Assembly (NCBI GenBank): GCA_030145195.1
Contig: JAQYVY010000006.1
Location: 23,708-87,707 of the forward strand
Direction of reading: 5' to 3'
Length of the DNA: 64,000 nt
Source: Desulfuromonadales bacterium
Lineage (GTDB): Bacteria; Desulfobacterota; Desulfuromonadia; Desulfuromonadales; BM103
Shown here: in pieces, positions 35,470 to 45,178 of the stretch
Position numbering within the stretch: position 1 is the first letter of the stretch
Layout: each line of letters begins with the position of its first letter
Translations under genes and position numbers: made by a program
The notes under the pieces: generated by a model
What the model was told of the DNA's origin: nothing
Seen by the model: only the letters and a program-made list of their open reading frames with translations
The model's database searches: none

Positions 35470-36798
35470 GTGGCAAATAGCAAAACCATATTGGCGGTGG
35501 TCGCCGACGAACAGGGTGAGGTTTTTGAGCATCCTGATCTATTGATGGCGGGCATGAATGGTACCGATGTGGTGCGACCGCTGGCGGCAGAAATGATCCC
35601 GATGCCTGAAGGCAGCCGCCTCTTTACCATCCCGCAGACGCCACCGATCGGCTTTGATCGCCGCAGCGGTCAGCGCCTGACCTCTGAGCGAATGCCCAAA
35701 CAATGGGGTGGCGGCTCAATCCAGGCGGTTTCCGCATTCCTGACCCCGGGATATACCCGGACTCTCTTGCCTGCTGCCGATTATCAACGTAAAAAGATGA
35801 CCCTGCCGCTCTGGTCGTATACGGCTGTCGGCTGGTGCGTCGAAGAAGAACGCTTCTATGTGGCGGGCGTCCAGGTCGACCTAAACCGGCAATGGCAACC
35901 CGATCATTTTGATGATCGCAAGCTTGATCCGCTGGTGCGTAAAGCTTTGCAGGTCAACCCGGAGAATCGCCTGCTGGAACAGTTGTCGCGTTGCGCCCTC
36001 GACTACCACTGTTTTGCCGCGAAAAATCTGTTCTTCCGGCGCTGGGAAGCGCCTCTGCCGACCTCACCCACCTGCAATTCCCGTTGTATCGGTTGCATCT
36101 CCAAGCAGGAATCAGACTGTTGTCCCTCCAGCCAGGAGCGGTTAACCTTTGTGCCGACGGTCAAGGAACTCTGCGAGTTGGCGGTGCCGCATCTGCAAGA
36201 GGCACAAAACGCAATTGTTTCTTTCGGCCAGGGCTGTGAAGGGGATCCGATCCTTCAGGCGGATGTCATCAGCGAGGCGGTGCGTGAAATGCGTCAGCAG
36301 ACAGATTACGGCACGATCAACTTTAATAGCAACGCGTCCCTGCCTGATGCCATTGACAACCTGGCGACCGCTGGCATCGATTCGATTCGGGTTTCTCTCA
36401 ACTCGGCTCAGGAGTCTTTTTACCATGCTTATTACCGCCCCTGCGGCTATCAATTTGCCGATGTGGTTGAATCGCTGAAGCGGGCCAAGGCAGCCGGTCT
36501 GTACATCATGCTGAATTACCTGGTTTTCCCAGGGGTGACGGACCGTCCCGATGAAATCGAAGCTTTGGCCGAGCTGGTCGAGCTGGTTGGGGTTGATATG
36601 ATCCAGATGCGCAACTTGAGCCTTGATCCGGTGCTCTATCTTTCCTCGCTGGGGATAACAGGCGGCGGCATTGGCATGCTGAAGATGCTCAAACAGCACA
36701 AACAACGCTTCCCAAAGTTGCAATATGGCTATTTCAATCGAACCCGAGAGACCTTCTTCCCGGATGGTTATGAGACGGAATGGCCGATTCATGCTTGA
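35470..36798 (+). CDS. Radical SAM protein of unknown substrate
   Basis: 442 residues. The radical-SAM cluster motif CNSRCIGC (Cys-x3-Cys-x2-Cys) lies unusually far in, near residue 200, after a long N-terminal domain with VVADEQGEVFEHPDLLMAG and a Pro-rich substrate-like region. The SAM-binding GQGCEGDP and the barrel strands (INFNSNASLP, SIRVSLNS) follow. GTG 35470 is preferred because GAGG lies 8 bases upstream; a GTG at 35425 is in frame. Delta-proteobacterial relatives exist but I recall no known reaction. Confidence 0.8.
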   Translation: MANSKTILAVVADEQGEVFEHPDLLMAGMNGTDVVRPLAAEMIPMPEGSRLFTIPQTPPIGFDRRSGQRLTSERMPKQWGGGSIQAVSAFLTPGYTRTLLPAADYQRKKMTLPLWSYTAVGWCVEEERFYVAGVQVDLNRQWQPDHFDDRKLDPLVRKALQVNPENRLLEQLSRCALDYHCFAAKNLFFRRWEAPLPTSPTCNSRCIGCISKQESDCCPSSQERLTFVPTVKELCELAVPHLQEAQNAIVSFGQGCEGDPILQADVISEAVREMRQQTDYGTINFNSNASLPDAIDNLATAGIDSIRVSLNSAQESFYHAYYRPCGYQFADVVESLKRAKAAGLYIMLNYLVFPGVTDRPDEIEALAELVELVGVDMIQMRNLSLDPVLYLSSLGITGGGIGMLKMLKQHKQRFPKLQYGYFNRTRETFFPDGYETEWPIHA

Positions 36799-36879
36799 GC
36801 GTTGATTCTGCCGATCCCTAACCCTTTGGTTGTGGATCGGCTTAGCTCAGCCCTGATAGTCCGACTCGTCTCTTGCCTG

Positions 36880-36909
36880 TTGACATTTAATATATTCAGA
36901 AAGTATGAT
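36880..36909 (+). promoter_or_regulatory. Sigma-70 promoter of the DUF4920 gene
   Basis: TTGACA (36880-36885), an 18-base spacer and TATGAT (36904-36909), 36 bases before the start codon. Confidence 0.65.
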
Positions 36910-36944
36910 GCCTCCAGTTATTCACTCAACGACAGGAGCAAATC

Positions 36945-37409
36945 ATGCGTACCTTCCTTATCTCCATTCTGCTGTTCTTGATGCTGACACCGTCCGTTGC
37001 TTTTGCTAAAACCTTTGGTCAGGGCGTTGCCCTGTCAGAAGAGACCGCTATCTCTGCTATTTTGGATCATCCTGAAAACTACGTCGGTCAAAAAGTCAAA
37101 GTCACCGGGCTGGTGGTTGATGTATGCAGCAAGAGAGGCTGCTGGATTTATCTGGCCGGTGACCGGGATTTCGAAAAAATTCGGATCAAGGTCACCGATG
37201 GTGAGATCGTCTTCCCCATGGAAGCCCGCGGCAAAATCGCAAGCATTGAAGGGGTCGTGGAAAGCCTCGAATTGACCCGTGAAGAAGTGATCTCCCGACG
37301 AAAACACCACGCCGAGGAGACCGGAGAAGCCTTTGATCCGGCGTCTGTGACCTCAGGGGAATCGATTCTCCGTGTCCGTGGATTGGGTGCCGAAATTCCT
37401 GGACTCTAG
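36945..37409 (+). CDS. Exported DUF4920-type protein
   Basis: 154 residues with a cleavable signal peptide (LISILLFLMLTPSVAFA). The mature part is a small OB-like beta domain with two cysteines in VVDVCSKRGCWIYLAGD, as in DUF4920, a family often near metal or respiratory genes. The two cysteines may form a disulfide or bind a metal. The stop is 2 bases before the ATG of the PepSY-type membrane gene, so they form an operon. Confidence 0.82.
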   Translation: MRTFLISILLFLMLTPSVAFAKTFGQGVALSEETAISAILDHPENYVGQKVKVTGLVVDVCSKRGCWIYLAGDRDFEKIRIKVTDGEIVFPMEARGKIASIEGVVESLELTREEVISRRKHHAEETGEAFDPASVTSGESILRVRGLGAEIPGL

Positions 37410-37411
37410 TG

Positions 37412-37957
37412 ATGAGTTGGCGACGTTGGAACTCTGTCTTACACCGTGATATTGGCTTCCTCTGCGTTGGCTTGACCCTGATCTATGCGATCTCTGGGGT
37501 GGCCGTCAATCATATTGCGCAGTGGAATCCGAGCTATCGGGTGGAGCGGGTCGAAACCAATATCGGTCCGGTGGTGGGCAATCCTGGCGATGCCGGTACC
37601 GTTCGAATGATTCTCGAGCGTCTTGATGAGCCGGGCAAGCTTGAAAGCAGCTATCGGCCAGATCCCGGGAGTTTGCAGCTGTTTGTTGATGGCCGCTCAA
37701 TCCTGGTTGAACTGGTCAGTGGTCAGGTGGTGCATGATCGTGCCATTCCCCGTCCCGGTTTGCGCGAAATGAATTTCCTGCATCTCAATCACCCGAAAAA
37801 AGCCTGGACCTGGGTTGCCGACCTTTACGCCGTGGCGTTGGCGTTTCTCGCCGTCAGCGGTCTCTTCATGATGCGGCGCAAGACTTTGCGCCGTGGACTT
37901 GTCCTGAGTGGTCTCGGGGTTGTGCTACCGTTGCTGTTCTTGTTGTTTTATCTCTAG
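37412..37957 (+). CDS. PepSY-associated membrane protein
   Basis: 181 residues. TM1 (about 15-35, IGFLCVGLTLIYAISGVAVN) carries the first conserved His region; a periplasmic PepSY-like domain follows; two more helices near the C-terminus follow LHLNHPKKAWTWVADLYAV. This is the PepSY-TM layout of small iron- or redox-linked membrane proteins. It is co-transcribed with the DUF4920 gene. ATG 37412 is used; GTG 37409 overlaps the upstream stop. Confidence 0.8.
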   Translation: MSWRRWNSVLHRDIGFLCVGLTLIYAISGVAVNHIAQWNPSYRVERVETNIGPVVGNPGDAGTVRMILERLDEPGKLESSYRPDPGSLQLFVDGRSILVELVSGQVVHDRAIPRPGLREMNFLHLNHPKKAWTWVADLYAVALAFLAVSGLFMMRRKTLRRGLVLSGLGVVLPLLFLLFYL

Positions 37958-38160
37958 CCGCCGGTTTGATCTTCTGGGATTTAAGACCTGCGGTAGCCTT
38001 CTTGACCCTGATAAATTGCATGTTTTATCTGAATCCTCGCTCGAAGTTGAGTAGGTAGAACTTGATATCTGCTGGATGTTGGATACTGTTGCAGCAGCTA
38101 TTGTGCTCCTGTCGGCTGTATTTAAATTCCAACTGTTGATCATTAAGTGAGGGCCTTGAT

Positions 38161-39306
38161 ATGAATTTTGAGCTGACCGCAGAGCAACGCTTGATTCGTC
38201 AGACCGTGCGGGCTTTTGCTGAAAATGAAATTGCTCCGGGGGTGAAAGCGCGAGACGAAACAGAATGTTTCGATCGTGAGTTGATGTTCGATAGGGTGGC
38301 AGCGTTAGGCCTCGCTGGGGTTATTTTCCCTGAAGAGTATGGTGGGGCTGGTGCCGATTACATCAGCTATGCCATTGCCGTTGAAGAGCTTTCGCGGGTT
38401 TGTGCCTCAACCGGCGTGACCCTCTCTGCTCATCTTTCGTTGGCGGCCAACCCGCTTTATCTGTTCGGAACCGAAGTGCAGAAGCAAAAGTACCTGATCC
38501 CGCTTGCCGAAGGCCGTAAAATGGGGGCGTTCGGCTTGACTGAACCTTCTGCCGGTTCGGATGCTGGTGGGACCAGAACAACGGCAACCCTTGCTGGCGA
38601 CGAATGGATACTGAATGGTTCCAAAATTTTCGTCACCAATGGAGGTGAAGCCGAAATCTATATTGTCTTTGCTCGCACCGATAAAGCGGCTCAAAAGCAT
38701 CATGGCATCAGTGCTTTTATCCTGGAAAAAGACACGCCTGGGTTTTCCTTTGGTAAAAAAGAGGAAAAAATGGGAATTCGTGCCTCTTTGACCAGAGAGC
38801 TGGTGTTTGAGAATTGTCGGCTCCCGAGAGAGAACCTTCTGGGTGAAACCGGAGCAGGTTTCAAGGTGGCGATGAAGACTCTGGATGGCGGTCGAATCGG
38901 CATCGCCTCTCAGGCCCTGGGCATTGCTCAGGGGGCTTATGAGGCGGCCTTGACCTATGCAAAAGAGCGCAAGCAATTCGATACGCCAATCGCCGAGTTC
39001 CAGGCGGTTCAGTTTCAGTTAGCCGATATGGCGACTCAGATCGAGGCTGCCCGGCTTTTGACCTACCAGGCTGCTTACCGTGCCAGCGCCAGCTTGCCGT
39101 ATAGCAAGGAGGCGGCTATGGCCAAGTTGCACGCATCCGAGACCGCTATGAACGTTGCGACCAAAGCGGTTCAGATCCATGGCGGCTACGGTTACACCCG
39201 CGAGTACCCGGTTGAACGAATGATGCGGGATGCCAAGATTACCGAGATCTACGAAGGGACCAGCGAAATACAGCGGGTCGTTATTGGTGCGACCATCTGT
39301 CAATAA
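38161..39306 (+). CDS. Acyl-CoA dehydrogenase, short-chain type
   Basis: FAD enzyme of 381 residues that makes the trans-2 double bond of acyl-CoA, passing electrons to an electron-transfer flavoprotein. Signatures: [19 protein letters not shown], in short LTEPSAGSD, for [23 protein letters not shown] for the substrate side; [20 protein letters not shown] near the end. The catalytic Glu is in [11 protein letters not shown]. The sequence is closest in style to butyryl-CoA dehydrogenases. No etf genes adjoin. Confidence 0.93.
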   Translation: MNFELTAEQRLIRQTVRAFAENEIAPGVKARDETECFDRELMFDRVAALGLAGVIFPEEYGGAGADYISYAIAVEELSRVCASTGVTLSAHLSLAANPLYLFGTEVQKQKYLIPLAEGRKMGAFGLTEPSAGSDAGGTRTTATLAGDEWILNGSKIFVTNGGEAEIYIVFARTDKAAQKHHGISAFILEKDTPGFSFGKKEEKMGIRASLTRELVFENCRLPRENLLGETGAGFKVAMKTLDGGRIGIASQALGIAQGAYEAALTYAKERKQFDTPIAEFQAVQFQLADMATQIEAARLLTYQAAYRASASLPYSKEAAMAKLHASETAMNVATKAVQIHGGYGYTREYPVERMMRDAKITEIYEGTSEIQRVVIGATICQ

Positions 39307-39349
39307 ACCCAGCTGGTTGTTCCCTCCTGCACCTTGGGCTCTGGCGGCG

Positions 39350-39538
39350 TTAGTCCATGTTGTGCTCTTCGCAGTCCTCAAAAGACCAGACCTCGACAGC
39401 TTGTCCCACTTGGACAGATAATACATTGCCTTCGCTGTTGATAACGGTCCCTAGTTCCTTGGTGTTAAGGTTCCTGACTTGGCGCATGTTGCCGTGTTTA
39501 ACCGCTTGACAGACGTTGACCAACCCTTCAGCATTCAT
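39350..39538 (-). CDS. Conserved-looking small protein (62 aa)
   Basis: A strong ribosome site (GAGGAGG) lies 12 bases before ATG 39538. The peptide has a compact beta-rich layout (MRQVRNLNTKELGTVINSEG then VLSVQVGQAVEVW) with an acidic C-terminus and cysteines at residues 10 and 56. No family is recognised. It lies convergent with the acyl-CoA dehydrogenase gene. Confidence 0.65.
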   Translation of the reverse strand: MNAEGLVNVCQAVKHGNMRQVRNLNTKELGTVINSEGNVLSVQVGQAVEVWSFEDCEEHNMD

Positions 39539-39886
39539 TGGATTCAGAGCCTCCTCTGGCAGGTAGAATTTCCAAGCTTTTTACCTGAGGAGCCGACCAT
39601 TTTCTAGCTTGTAAAAAAAAAATATATTGTGTCTAATGTATGGTTCAGATGTTGAGTGTAACTTTTGAGATAATCGATTGATTCTATAAGTATAGCCACC
39701 AAGGAACGAACCCTGGTGGCTATACTTTTACTGGTAATTAATACCCTGAATGTCTGTCAATGAGACACCCTTTCTCTTAGTGTCAGCATCGTTGTCCTGT
39801 TCCTCCCGCAATCATTCCAAGCTGCCGTTGAACACGTTCTGTAGGCTGTAAGTCGGTTCGTCGGGTCGAGATCCTGGCCGCCCTTT
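39539..39886. other. 348-base gap with a long hairpin
   Basis: No gene. It contains an AT-rich tract (about 39605-39640) and the 13-bp hairpin listed separately. Confidence 0.5.
39689..39730 (+). terminator. 13-bp perfect hairpin followed by TTTT
   Basis: Arms AGTATAGCCACCA (39689-39701) and TGGTGGCTATACT (39714-39726) with a 12-base loop. A T-run follows on the plus strand only. No plus-strand gene ends close by, so it may end a short unannotated transcript or act as a bidirectional barrier. Confidence 0.5.
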
Positions 39887-41074
39887 TTATAGTCTCAGAA
39901 TCTTGTTTTGCAGGATCAGGATTTCAAACGCCATCAGCGCTTTGCTCGCCACCTGCCGTAGTTCGATGACAGCTTCCGAAAGGTCGGCCGATGGATCATC
40001 GACATAGATCAGACCGACGACGCGACCCAGCATGCTCATCGGCAGCAGTAAGGCGCTTTTCGGTGCTGGCTGGCCGAGGAAGGTGGTCAAGGCCAGGTTG
40101 GCACCGGTTGGGGGGACCGGGCCGAGAACATAGCTGTTGCTCTCGACCGCAGTCTTTAAGACTGAGGGTTCGGAAATCGGCAGCTGAAATTGATCGAAAC
40201 CGGGTATTGGTTGACCGTCTCTGACCGAGCGCCAGCCGGTGACCTGCCCGGCAACTACCATGAAAAGGGCGGCACGTTTGTAGTTCGCGCCCAGATATTG
40301 AATCACAGCGTCAGCGACATCATTACGGTCAGCAATGTTGACCAGAGCCTGTGCTGTGGTGGCCAAGGTAATCTCTTCGTCTTCCAGTTCTTCAATCAGA
40401 TCTTCGTTGCTTAACTCCTCGACAACTTCAATGACCTCTTCAACGTCTTCAGGAACGGCGGCTTTTTTCATCTTCTGTTTATGGAAGATATGCTCTGAAC
40501 CGGGGATGCCGAGGTCTTCTTCGACCTCCGGGGCTTTAACCGCGGTCTTGGGGGCTTTAACCGCAGCCTTGGGGGCTTGAGCAGACGGTAGCTGGTTCAA
40601 TTCATCGCGAACCTGTTTGGGCGGTGCAATGTAGCGCATAGTGCGTTTGATGTTGTAGTACTTCTCCAGCGCGAACACCATCCGCACTTCCAGGGCCAGG
40701 ACTGGGACGATAATGAAGCCGGTGCGAAAAGAGAGCTCATCGATCACTTTAAGATGGTGGGGGTCGGACATCGCCAGGGTCAGTTTTTTGCCGCTGACGG
40801 AAACCGGAATGACCTGGTGTTTTTCGGCCAGATCCTGGCTGATAAGGTTGATGACGTTCTCGGGGATTTTCTGCAGTTCTCCAGGTTTGACGCAGGGGAC
40901 ACCGAGCAACAGGGTCAGCATCTCGGCCAACGCGTGTTCGGTAATGAGGCCCATCTCGATCAGGATGGTTCCCAGCTTCCCGCCGAAAATAACCTGGGCT
41001 TGCAGAGCCTCTTCAAGTTGGGCCTGGTTGAGCAGGTTTCTCTTTATCAGGAGCTCGCCAAGTTTATCGGCCAT
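39887..41074 (-). CDS. GspE N-terminal-domain protein with GAF-like C-terminus
   Basis: 395 residues. Residues 1-150 are the two-part GspE/PilB N-terminal domain (MshEN type): KLGELLIKRNLLNQAQLEEAL and later KKLTLAMSDPHHLKVIDELSF, core LAMSDPHHLKVIDEL. MshEN modules can bind cyclic di-GMP. No ATPase domain follows; an Ala/Lys/acidic linker leads to a GAF-like domain (about 240-390). It is probably regulatory for pili or secretion. It lies 8 bases downstream of the M23 peptidase gene in the same direction, so they form an operon. Confidence 0.82.
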   Translation of the reverse strand: MADKLGELLIKRNLLNQAQLEEALQAQVIFGGKLGTILIEMGLITEHALAEMLTLLLGVPCVKPGELQKIPENVINLISQDLAEKHQVIPVSVSGKKLTLAMSDPHHLKVIDELSFRTGFIIVPVLALEVRMVFALEKYYNIKRTMRYIAPPKQVRDELNQLPSAQAPKAAVKAPKTAVKAPEVEEDLGIPGSEHIFHKQKMKKAAVPEDVEEVIEVVEELSNEDLIEELEDEEITLATTAQALVNIADRNDVADAVIQYLGANYKRAALFMVVAGQVTGWRSVRDGQPIPGFDQFQLPISEPSVLKTAVESNSYVLGPVPPTGANLALTTFLGQPAPKSALLLPMSMLGRVVGLIYVDDPSADLSEAVIELRQVASKALMAFEILILQNKILRL

Positions 41075-41082
41075 AATTGTCC

Positions 41083-42405
41083 CTAGTTCTCTGGTGCTGA
41101 TGTCGATGCTTCCGCTGGTTTTACGGCAGCAGTTACAACCAAAGGTTGACCAATGAGCTGGGCCAGAATCTTTCCTGCGTGGGCGTTGAAGTCGCCACGG
41201 TTCGCCGCTGAAATCGGGTCTACCGCTGAAACCTTGACCCGATGTGGATTCACCGCTGAGCCGTTCTTGTACATGCGGAAGCAGAGGTGTGGTCCGGTGG
41301 CCAGGCCAGTACTGCCGACGTAGCCGATGCGTTGTCCCTGAGCGACCCGTTTGCCTTTCTGTATTCCCTTGGCAAAGTTCTTCATGTGCAGGTAAATGGT
41401 CTCGTAGGTACTGTTGTGGCGAATTTTTACGTAGTTGCCGTTGCCGCGAGTGTAACCTTTTTTGATAATGACGCCGTCACCGACGGTTTTGATTGGTGTT
41501 CCGCTCGGAGCAGCATAGTCGATCGCCGGGTGAGCCTTCCAGGTTTTGGTGATTGGGTGGAAGCGGCGCATGGTGAAGCCCGATGATATCCGCGAAAATG
41601 AGAGTGGTGCCTTGAGAAAAGCTTTTCGCAGGCTCTGACCCGATGCATCGTAGTAGTCGGGGTGGCGGTCGCCATCTTGAAACAAGATCGCTTCGAAGGT
41701 TTTCCCCTGGTTGGTGAACTCGGCGGCCAGGATTTTGCCGTAACCGGCTGGCTGCCCTTCACGAAAACGCTTTTCCACTAACGCCTGGAAAGAATCGCCC
41801 TGACGAATATCGAGGATGAAGTCGATATCCCAGGCGTAGATGTCAGCCAGATTCATTGCCAGAACATCGCTCTCGCCAGCATTTGTTACCGCTTCAAACA
41901 GGCTGCTTTCGATGGTGCCGCGCACCCGTTCAACTCGGGTGGTATAGGGGATAGGGATTTTTTCGACCGAGAAAGTATCGCCATCCCGGGCGATGATCAA
42001 CTGCTCGTCGCGATCAATGTCGTACTCAAAACGCTCAAAATTGTCGTCAGACAGGCAGAGTCGATAAGGTTGACCGGCACAAAGCTTCGAAAGTGGAAAG
42101 ACTGGCTTGCTCTGCTGGTTGAGCACATAAATTTCGCCGGGTGTAAAGAAGTCACCGAGCAACCCGGTCAACGTGTCACCCTGAGCAACCGTGCCTTTGA
42201 CGAGCTCTTTACGGATTTGTGGCGCCGGTGGGTTTGTCACCTCCGGGATCACAACATGCGCTTCGGTGTCTGTGACTGTCGGACGCAAAAAAAACGGGAC
42301 GACGAGAAAGACGGTTAGAACCAGAAACAGCCAGAACCGCCAGCGAATGGGTGGCCGGCGCCGACTGGCCATGGAGTTTTTCGGCGGGTGAAAATTGAAA
42401 TCCAA
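41083..42405 (-). CDS. Membrane-anchored M23 metallopeptidase
   Basis: 440 residues. A membrane helix near the N-terminus (FWLFLVLTVFLVVPFFL) anchors the protein; an OapA/LysM-like module follows (GTVAQGDTLTGLL), then an M23 LytM domain. Zinc motif 1 is HPAIDYAAPSGTPI (HxxxD). In motif 2 the usual HxH reads HLC (GPHLCFRMYKNG), so the third ligand is Cys; such Cys variants occur in the family, and activity is uncertain. A role in peptidoglycan cutting during growth or division is inferred. The start is TTG 42405 with AGGA upstream; ATG 42372 is an alternative. Confidence 0.87.
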   Translation of the reverse strand: MDFNFHPPKNSMASRRRPPIRWRFWLFLVLTVFLVVPFFLRPTVTDTEAHVVIPEVTNPPAPQIRKELVKGTVAQGDTLTGLLGDFFTPGEIYVLNQQSKPVFPLSKLCAGQPYRLCLSDDNFERFEYDIDRDEQLIIARDGDTFSVEKIPIPYTTRVERVRGTIESSLFEAVTNAGESDVLAMNLADIYAWDIDFILDIRQGDSFQALVEKRFREGQPAGYGKILAAEFTNQGKTFEAILFQDGDRHPDYYDASGQSLRKAFLKAPLSFSRISSGFTMRRFHPITKTWKAHPAIDYAAPSGTPIKTVGDGVIIKKGYTRGNGNYVKIRHNSTYETIYLHMKNFAKGIQKGKRVAQGQRIGYVGSTGLATGPHLCFRMYKNGSAVNPHRVKVSAVDPISAANRGDFNAHAGKILAQLIGQPLVVTAAVKPAEASTSAPEN

Positions 42406-42657
42406 AGTTGTATTCCTGCGAGATAAAAGCGTTAATATCTTGAAAAAGTAAACTGAACTATCCTAACAGGTGCACGGTCTATTTGTCCAGATGACAGTGT
42501 CTTTTAGGCCGTCAGTCACTATGAGGTTGCTCACTCTCAGATCTAATGCGACAATCAATTTTGAATTTTAAAACATCTTGCAATACGTAGACAAATTTCT
42601 GAAAAAACAGACTGTTTAACAACCACACAATCACAGATTAATTTTTTGGAGATAAGT

Positions 42658-43794
42658 ATGATCAACCAACAACGACTCGCTGATGAATTTGCCTGGCTTG
42701 CATCAATTAATAGCCCACCCTTGAGGGAAAGCGTTATCGCGAAGTATCTGTCGGAGCGCTTGGAGCAGCTTGGCGCGGTCGTGCAGTTCGATGATGCTGC
42801 GACGGCAACGGGAGGGGAGGTCGGTAATCTGGTGGCAAAGTTGCCCGCGGTTGGCAGTGACGCCGAACCGATCCTTTTTTCGGTGCATATGGATACGGTA
42901 GAGCCTGGCGGCCAGGTTGAACCAGTGTTGCGAGACGGGGTTTTTTACAGCGCCGGGGAGACGATTTTGGGGGCCGATGATAAAGCCGGGGTCGCTGAAT
43001 TAATTGAAGCTTTGGAAGTGGTGCGCGAACAGAAAATTCCCCACGGCCCGATTGAAGTTGTCATGACCATTGCCGAGGAAATCGGCTTGGTTGGAGCGAA
43101 GAATTTCAACTACGAATTAATTTCCTCGCGGCGCGGTTATGCGCTCGACACCCCGGGGATCGACTGGATGGTCTTGCGGGCACCAGCGGCAAATCGTCTG
43201 TTCATCGAAATTACCGGTCGCGAGTCTCATGCTGGGGTGGCTCCTGAACAGGGTCTCTCTGCGATACTGACTGCGGCCCGGGCTATCGAACCGATGCAGT
43301 TGGGGCGGATTGATCATGAGACCACCGCCAATATTGGCCGGATAGAAGGAGGCGTCGCCTGTAATATCGTACCGCGCAACGTCCGACTGGAAGGCGAGGC
43401 CCGCAGTCACGATCAGGAAAAACTCCGAGTACAAACCGAGCATATGCGTGACTGCTTCCAACAGGCAGCCCAAAGCATGAGCTGTGAGATCGACGGGCAA
43501 ACGGTTCAGCCTCAGGTTGTGTTCGATGTGCAGCCTGATTACCCGAGTATGTTGGTTGCAGAAGAGGCCCCGGTGGTCAGTTTGGCCAAAGCGGCGGCGG
43601 CGGCGGCCGGTCATGACCTTAAAGTCAGGGTTGGCGGGGGCGGCAGCGATGCCAATATGTTTAATGCCCACGGCATAGAAACGATCATTCTTGGGACCGG
43701 TATGCAGCGGGTTCATTCCGTTGAGGAGCATGTCGCCGTGAACGATATGGCCCACGTTGCGGAACTTCTGGTTGAGATCATCCGTCATGCTTAA
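42658..43794 (+). CDS. M20-family peptidase, PepT-like
   Basis: 378-residue zinc aminopeptidase. The metal site residues are in SVHMDTVEPGG (His, Asp), GADDKAGVA (bridging Asp), IAEEIGLVGAKNF (Glu-Glu) and the late His in GMQRVHSVEEHV. The lid domain lies between (…NRLFIEITGRESHAGV). It resembles the PepT-like group that trims tripeptides. ATG 42658 has TTTGGAG upstream; an in-frame TTG at 42646 overlaps that ribosome site. Confidence 0.9.
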   Translation: MINQQRLADEFAWLASINSPPLRESVIAKYLSERLEQLGAVVQFDDAATATGGEVGNLVAKLPAVGSDAEPILFSVHMDTVEPGGQVEPVLRDGVFYSAGETILGADDKAGVAELIEALEVVREQKIPHGPIEVVMTIAEEIGLVGAKNFNYELISSRRGYALDTPGIDWMVLRAPAANRLFIEITGRESHAGVAPEQGLSAILTAARAIEPMQLGRIDHETTANIGRIEGGVACNIVPRNVRLEGEARSHDQEKLRVQTEHMRDCFQQAAQSMSCEIDGQTVQPQVVFDVQPDYPSMLVAEEAPVVSLAKAAAAAAGHDLKVRVGGGGSDANMFNAHGIETIILGTGMQRVHSVEEHVAVNDMAHVAELLVEIIRHA

Positions 43795-43855
43795 ACCTTC
43801 AAGCCCTCTGGTTCAGGCTGTAATCAGTCCTCGCCAGATTTTGTGAGTGGCTAAA

Positions 43856-45025
43856 ATGAAGTTTTCTCCTCATGTCGAAAAAGTCCCGTTTCCGCCGATT
43901 TCCGAAGTTAAAGGCTGGGTCGCCGACTGCACTTTCTCAGCGGAGAGACCCTTGGTTGATCTCTGCCAGGCGATCCCCGATTATCCGCCAGCTCCTGAGT
44001 TGCTCGACTTTCTACGCGAAAAAGTGGGTGATCCTGCTGTGGCGCGTTACAGCGTTGACGAAGGTCTGCCAGAGGTTCGTTCCGCAGTCTGTGCCTGGTA
44101 CGAGCGCCGTTATGGTGCGGGGCCCTCTGTGGATGAACTCTGCCTGACCATTGGAGCCAGTCAGGCCTTCTGGCTGGCGATCATGACGCTCTGCCGGGCT
44201 GGTGATGAAGTGATTCTGCCTGCCCCAGCATATTTCGACCATCCGATGGCGTTACAGGCCTTGGGGGTCCGTTGTGTCTGGGTGCCGTTTCGCGAGGAGA
44301 CCGCCGGACTGCCGACCATTGCCGAGATCGAAGCAAGGATAACCTCTCGCACCCGGGCGGTACTGCTGGTTTCTCCGTGCAACCCGACTGGTGGAGTGAT
44401 TCCTGCGGAGCATTTGCTGGAACTTTATCGTTTGGTGCGCAAACATGATCTGGTCCTGATTGTTGATGAGACCTACCATGCGTTTCTGCCCGGAGAGATC
44501 CTCCCTCACCGATTATTTCAAGAAGATCGCTGGCAAGAGAACTTTGTCCACCTGGCCTCGTTTGGTAAAACCTTTTCCCTGACCGGCTACCGGGCTGGTG
44601 CCCTGGTTGCCGGTTCGCAGATGATCCATCAGGCACTCAAGGTGCAGGATTCTATGGCGGTCTGTCAGCCGTGCCTGACCCAACATGCGGTTGCTTTCGG
44701 CTGCGAGTTTCTCGATGACTGGGTACGGCAGAAGAACAGCATGATGCAGCGACGTCACGAACTGTTTGTCGCTCTTTTCAACGTGCCGGAGAATCCTTTC
44801 CAACTGATCGCCAGCGGCGGCTTCTTTGCCTGGATCAAGCATCCCTGGCCGGACATTTCAAGTCGTGCCGCAGCCCAGCGCATGGTCGCAGAAGGAGCTG
44901 TTGCCTGTCTGCCGGGCGAGGTTTTCGGCCCTGACTTGAATGGCTATCTGCGCCTTGCTTTCGGTAACCTGCCAGAAGCAAAGATGGCTGCAGCCGTTAC
45001 CCGATTTCTTGCCCTTTCTTATTGA
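43856..45025 (+). CDS. PLP-dependent class I/II aminotransferase
   Basis: 389 residues, fold type I. The PLP Lys lies in SFGKTFSLTGYRAG; the Asp/Tyr cofactor contacts are in LIVDETYHAF, and SPCNPTGGVIPAEHL binds the cofactor phosphate side. The sequence resembles broad-range aspartate/methionine-type aminotransferases; the substrate cannot be fixed by eye. ATG 43856 or the GTG three codons earlier (43847) may be the start; neither has a strong ribosome site. Confidence 0.88.
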   Translation: MKFSPHVEKVPFPPISEVKGWVADCTFSAERPLVDLCQAIPDYPPAPELLDFLREKVGDPAVARYSVDEGLPEVRSAVCAWYERRYGAGPSVDELCLTIGASQAFWLAIMTLCRAGDEVILPAPAYFDHPMALQALGVRCVWVPFREETAGLPTIAEIEARITSRTRAVLLVSPCNPTGGVIPAEHLLELYRLVRKHDLVLIVDETYHAFLPGEILPHRLFQEDRWQENFVHLASFGKTFSLTGYRAGALVAGSQMIHQALKVQDSMAVCQPCLTQHAVAFGCEFLDDWVRQKNSMMQRRHELFVALFNVPENPFQLIASGGFFAWIKHPWPDISSRAAAQRMVAEGAVACLPGEVFGPDLNGYLRLAFGNLPEAKMAAAVTRFLALSY

Positions 45026-45178
45026 AAGGCCCCTATTCGATTGCTAGAATTTCCACCTGATGGTCAAGAATGCCTCATAGTTAAGGCGTGAAAGAGGTTT
45101 TCGAGGTTTTTTTATTGTTGGTATTTATTAATTGGTGTAATCTAATTCATCGTGGGGGCAAGGATAAAGGTTTGATTC

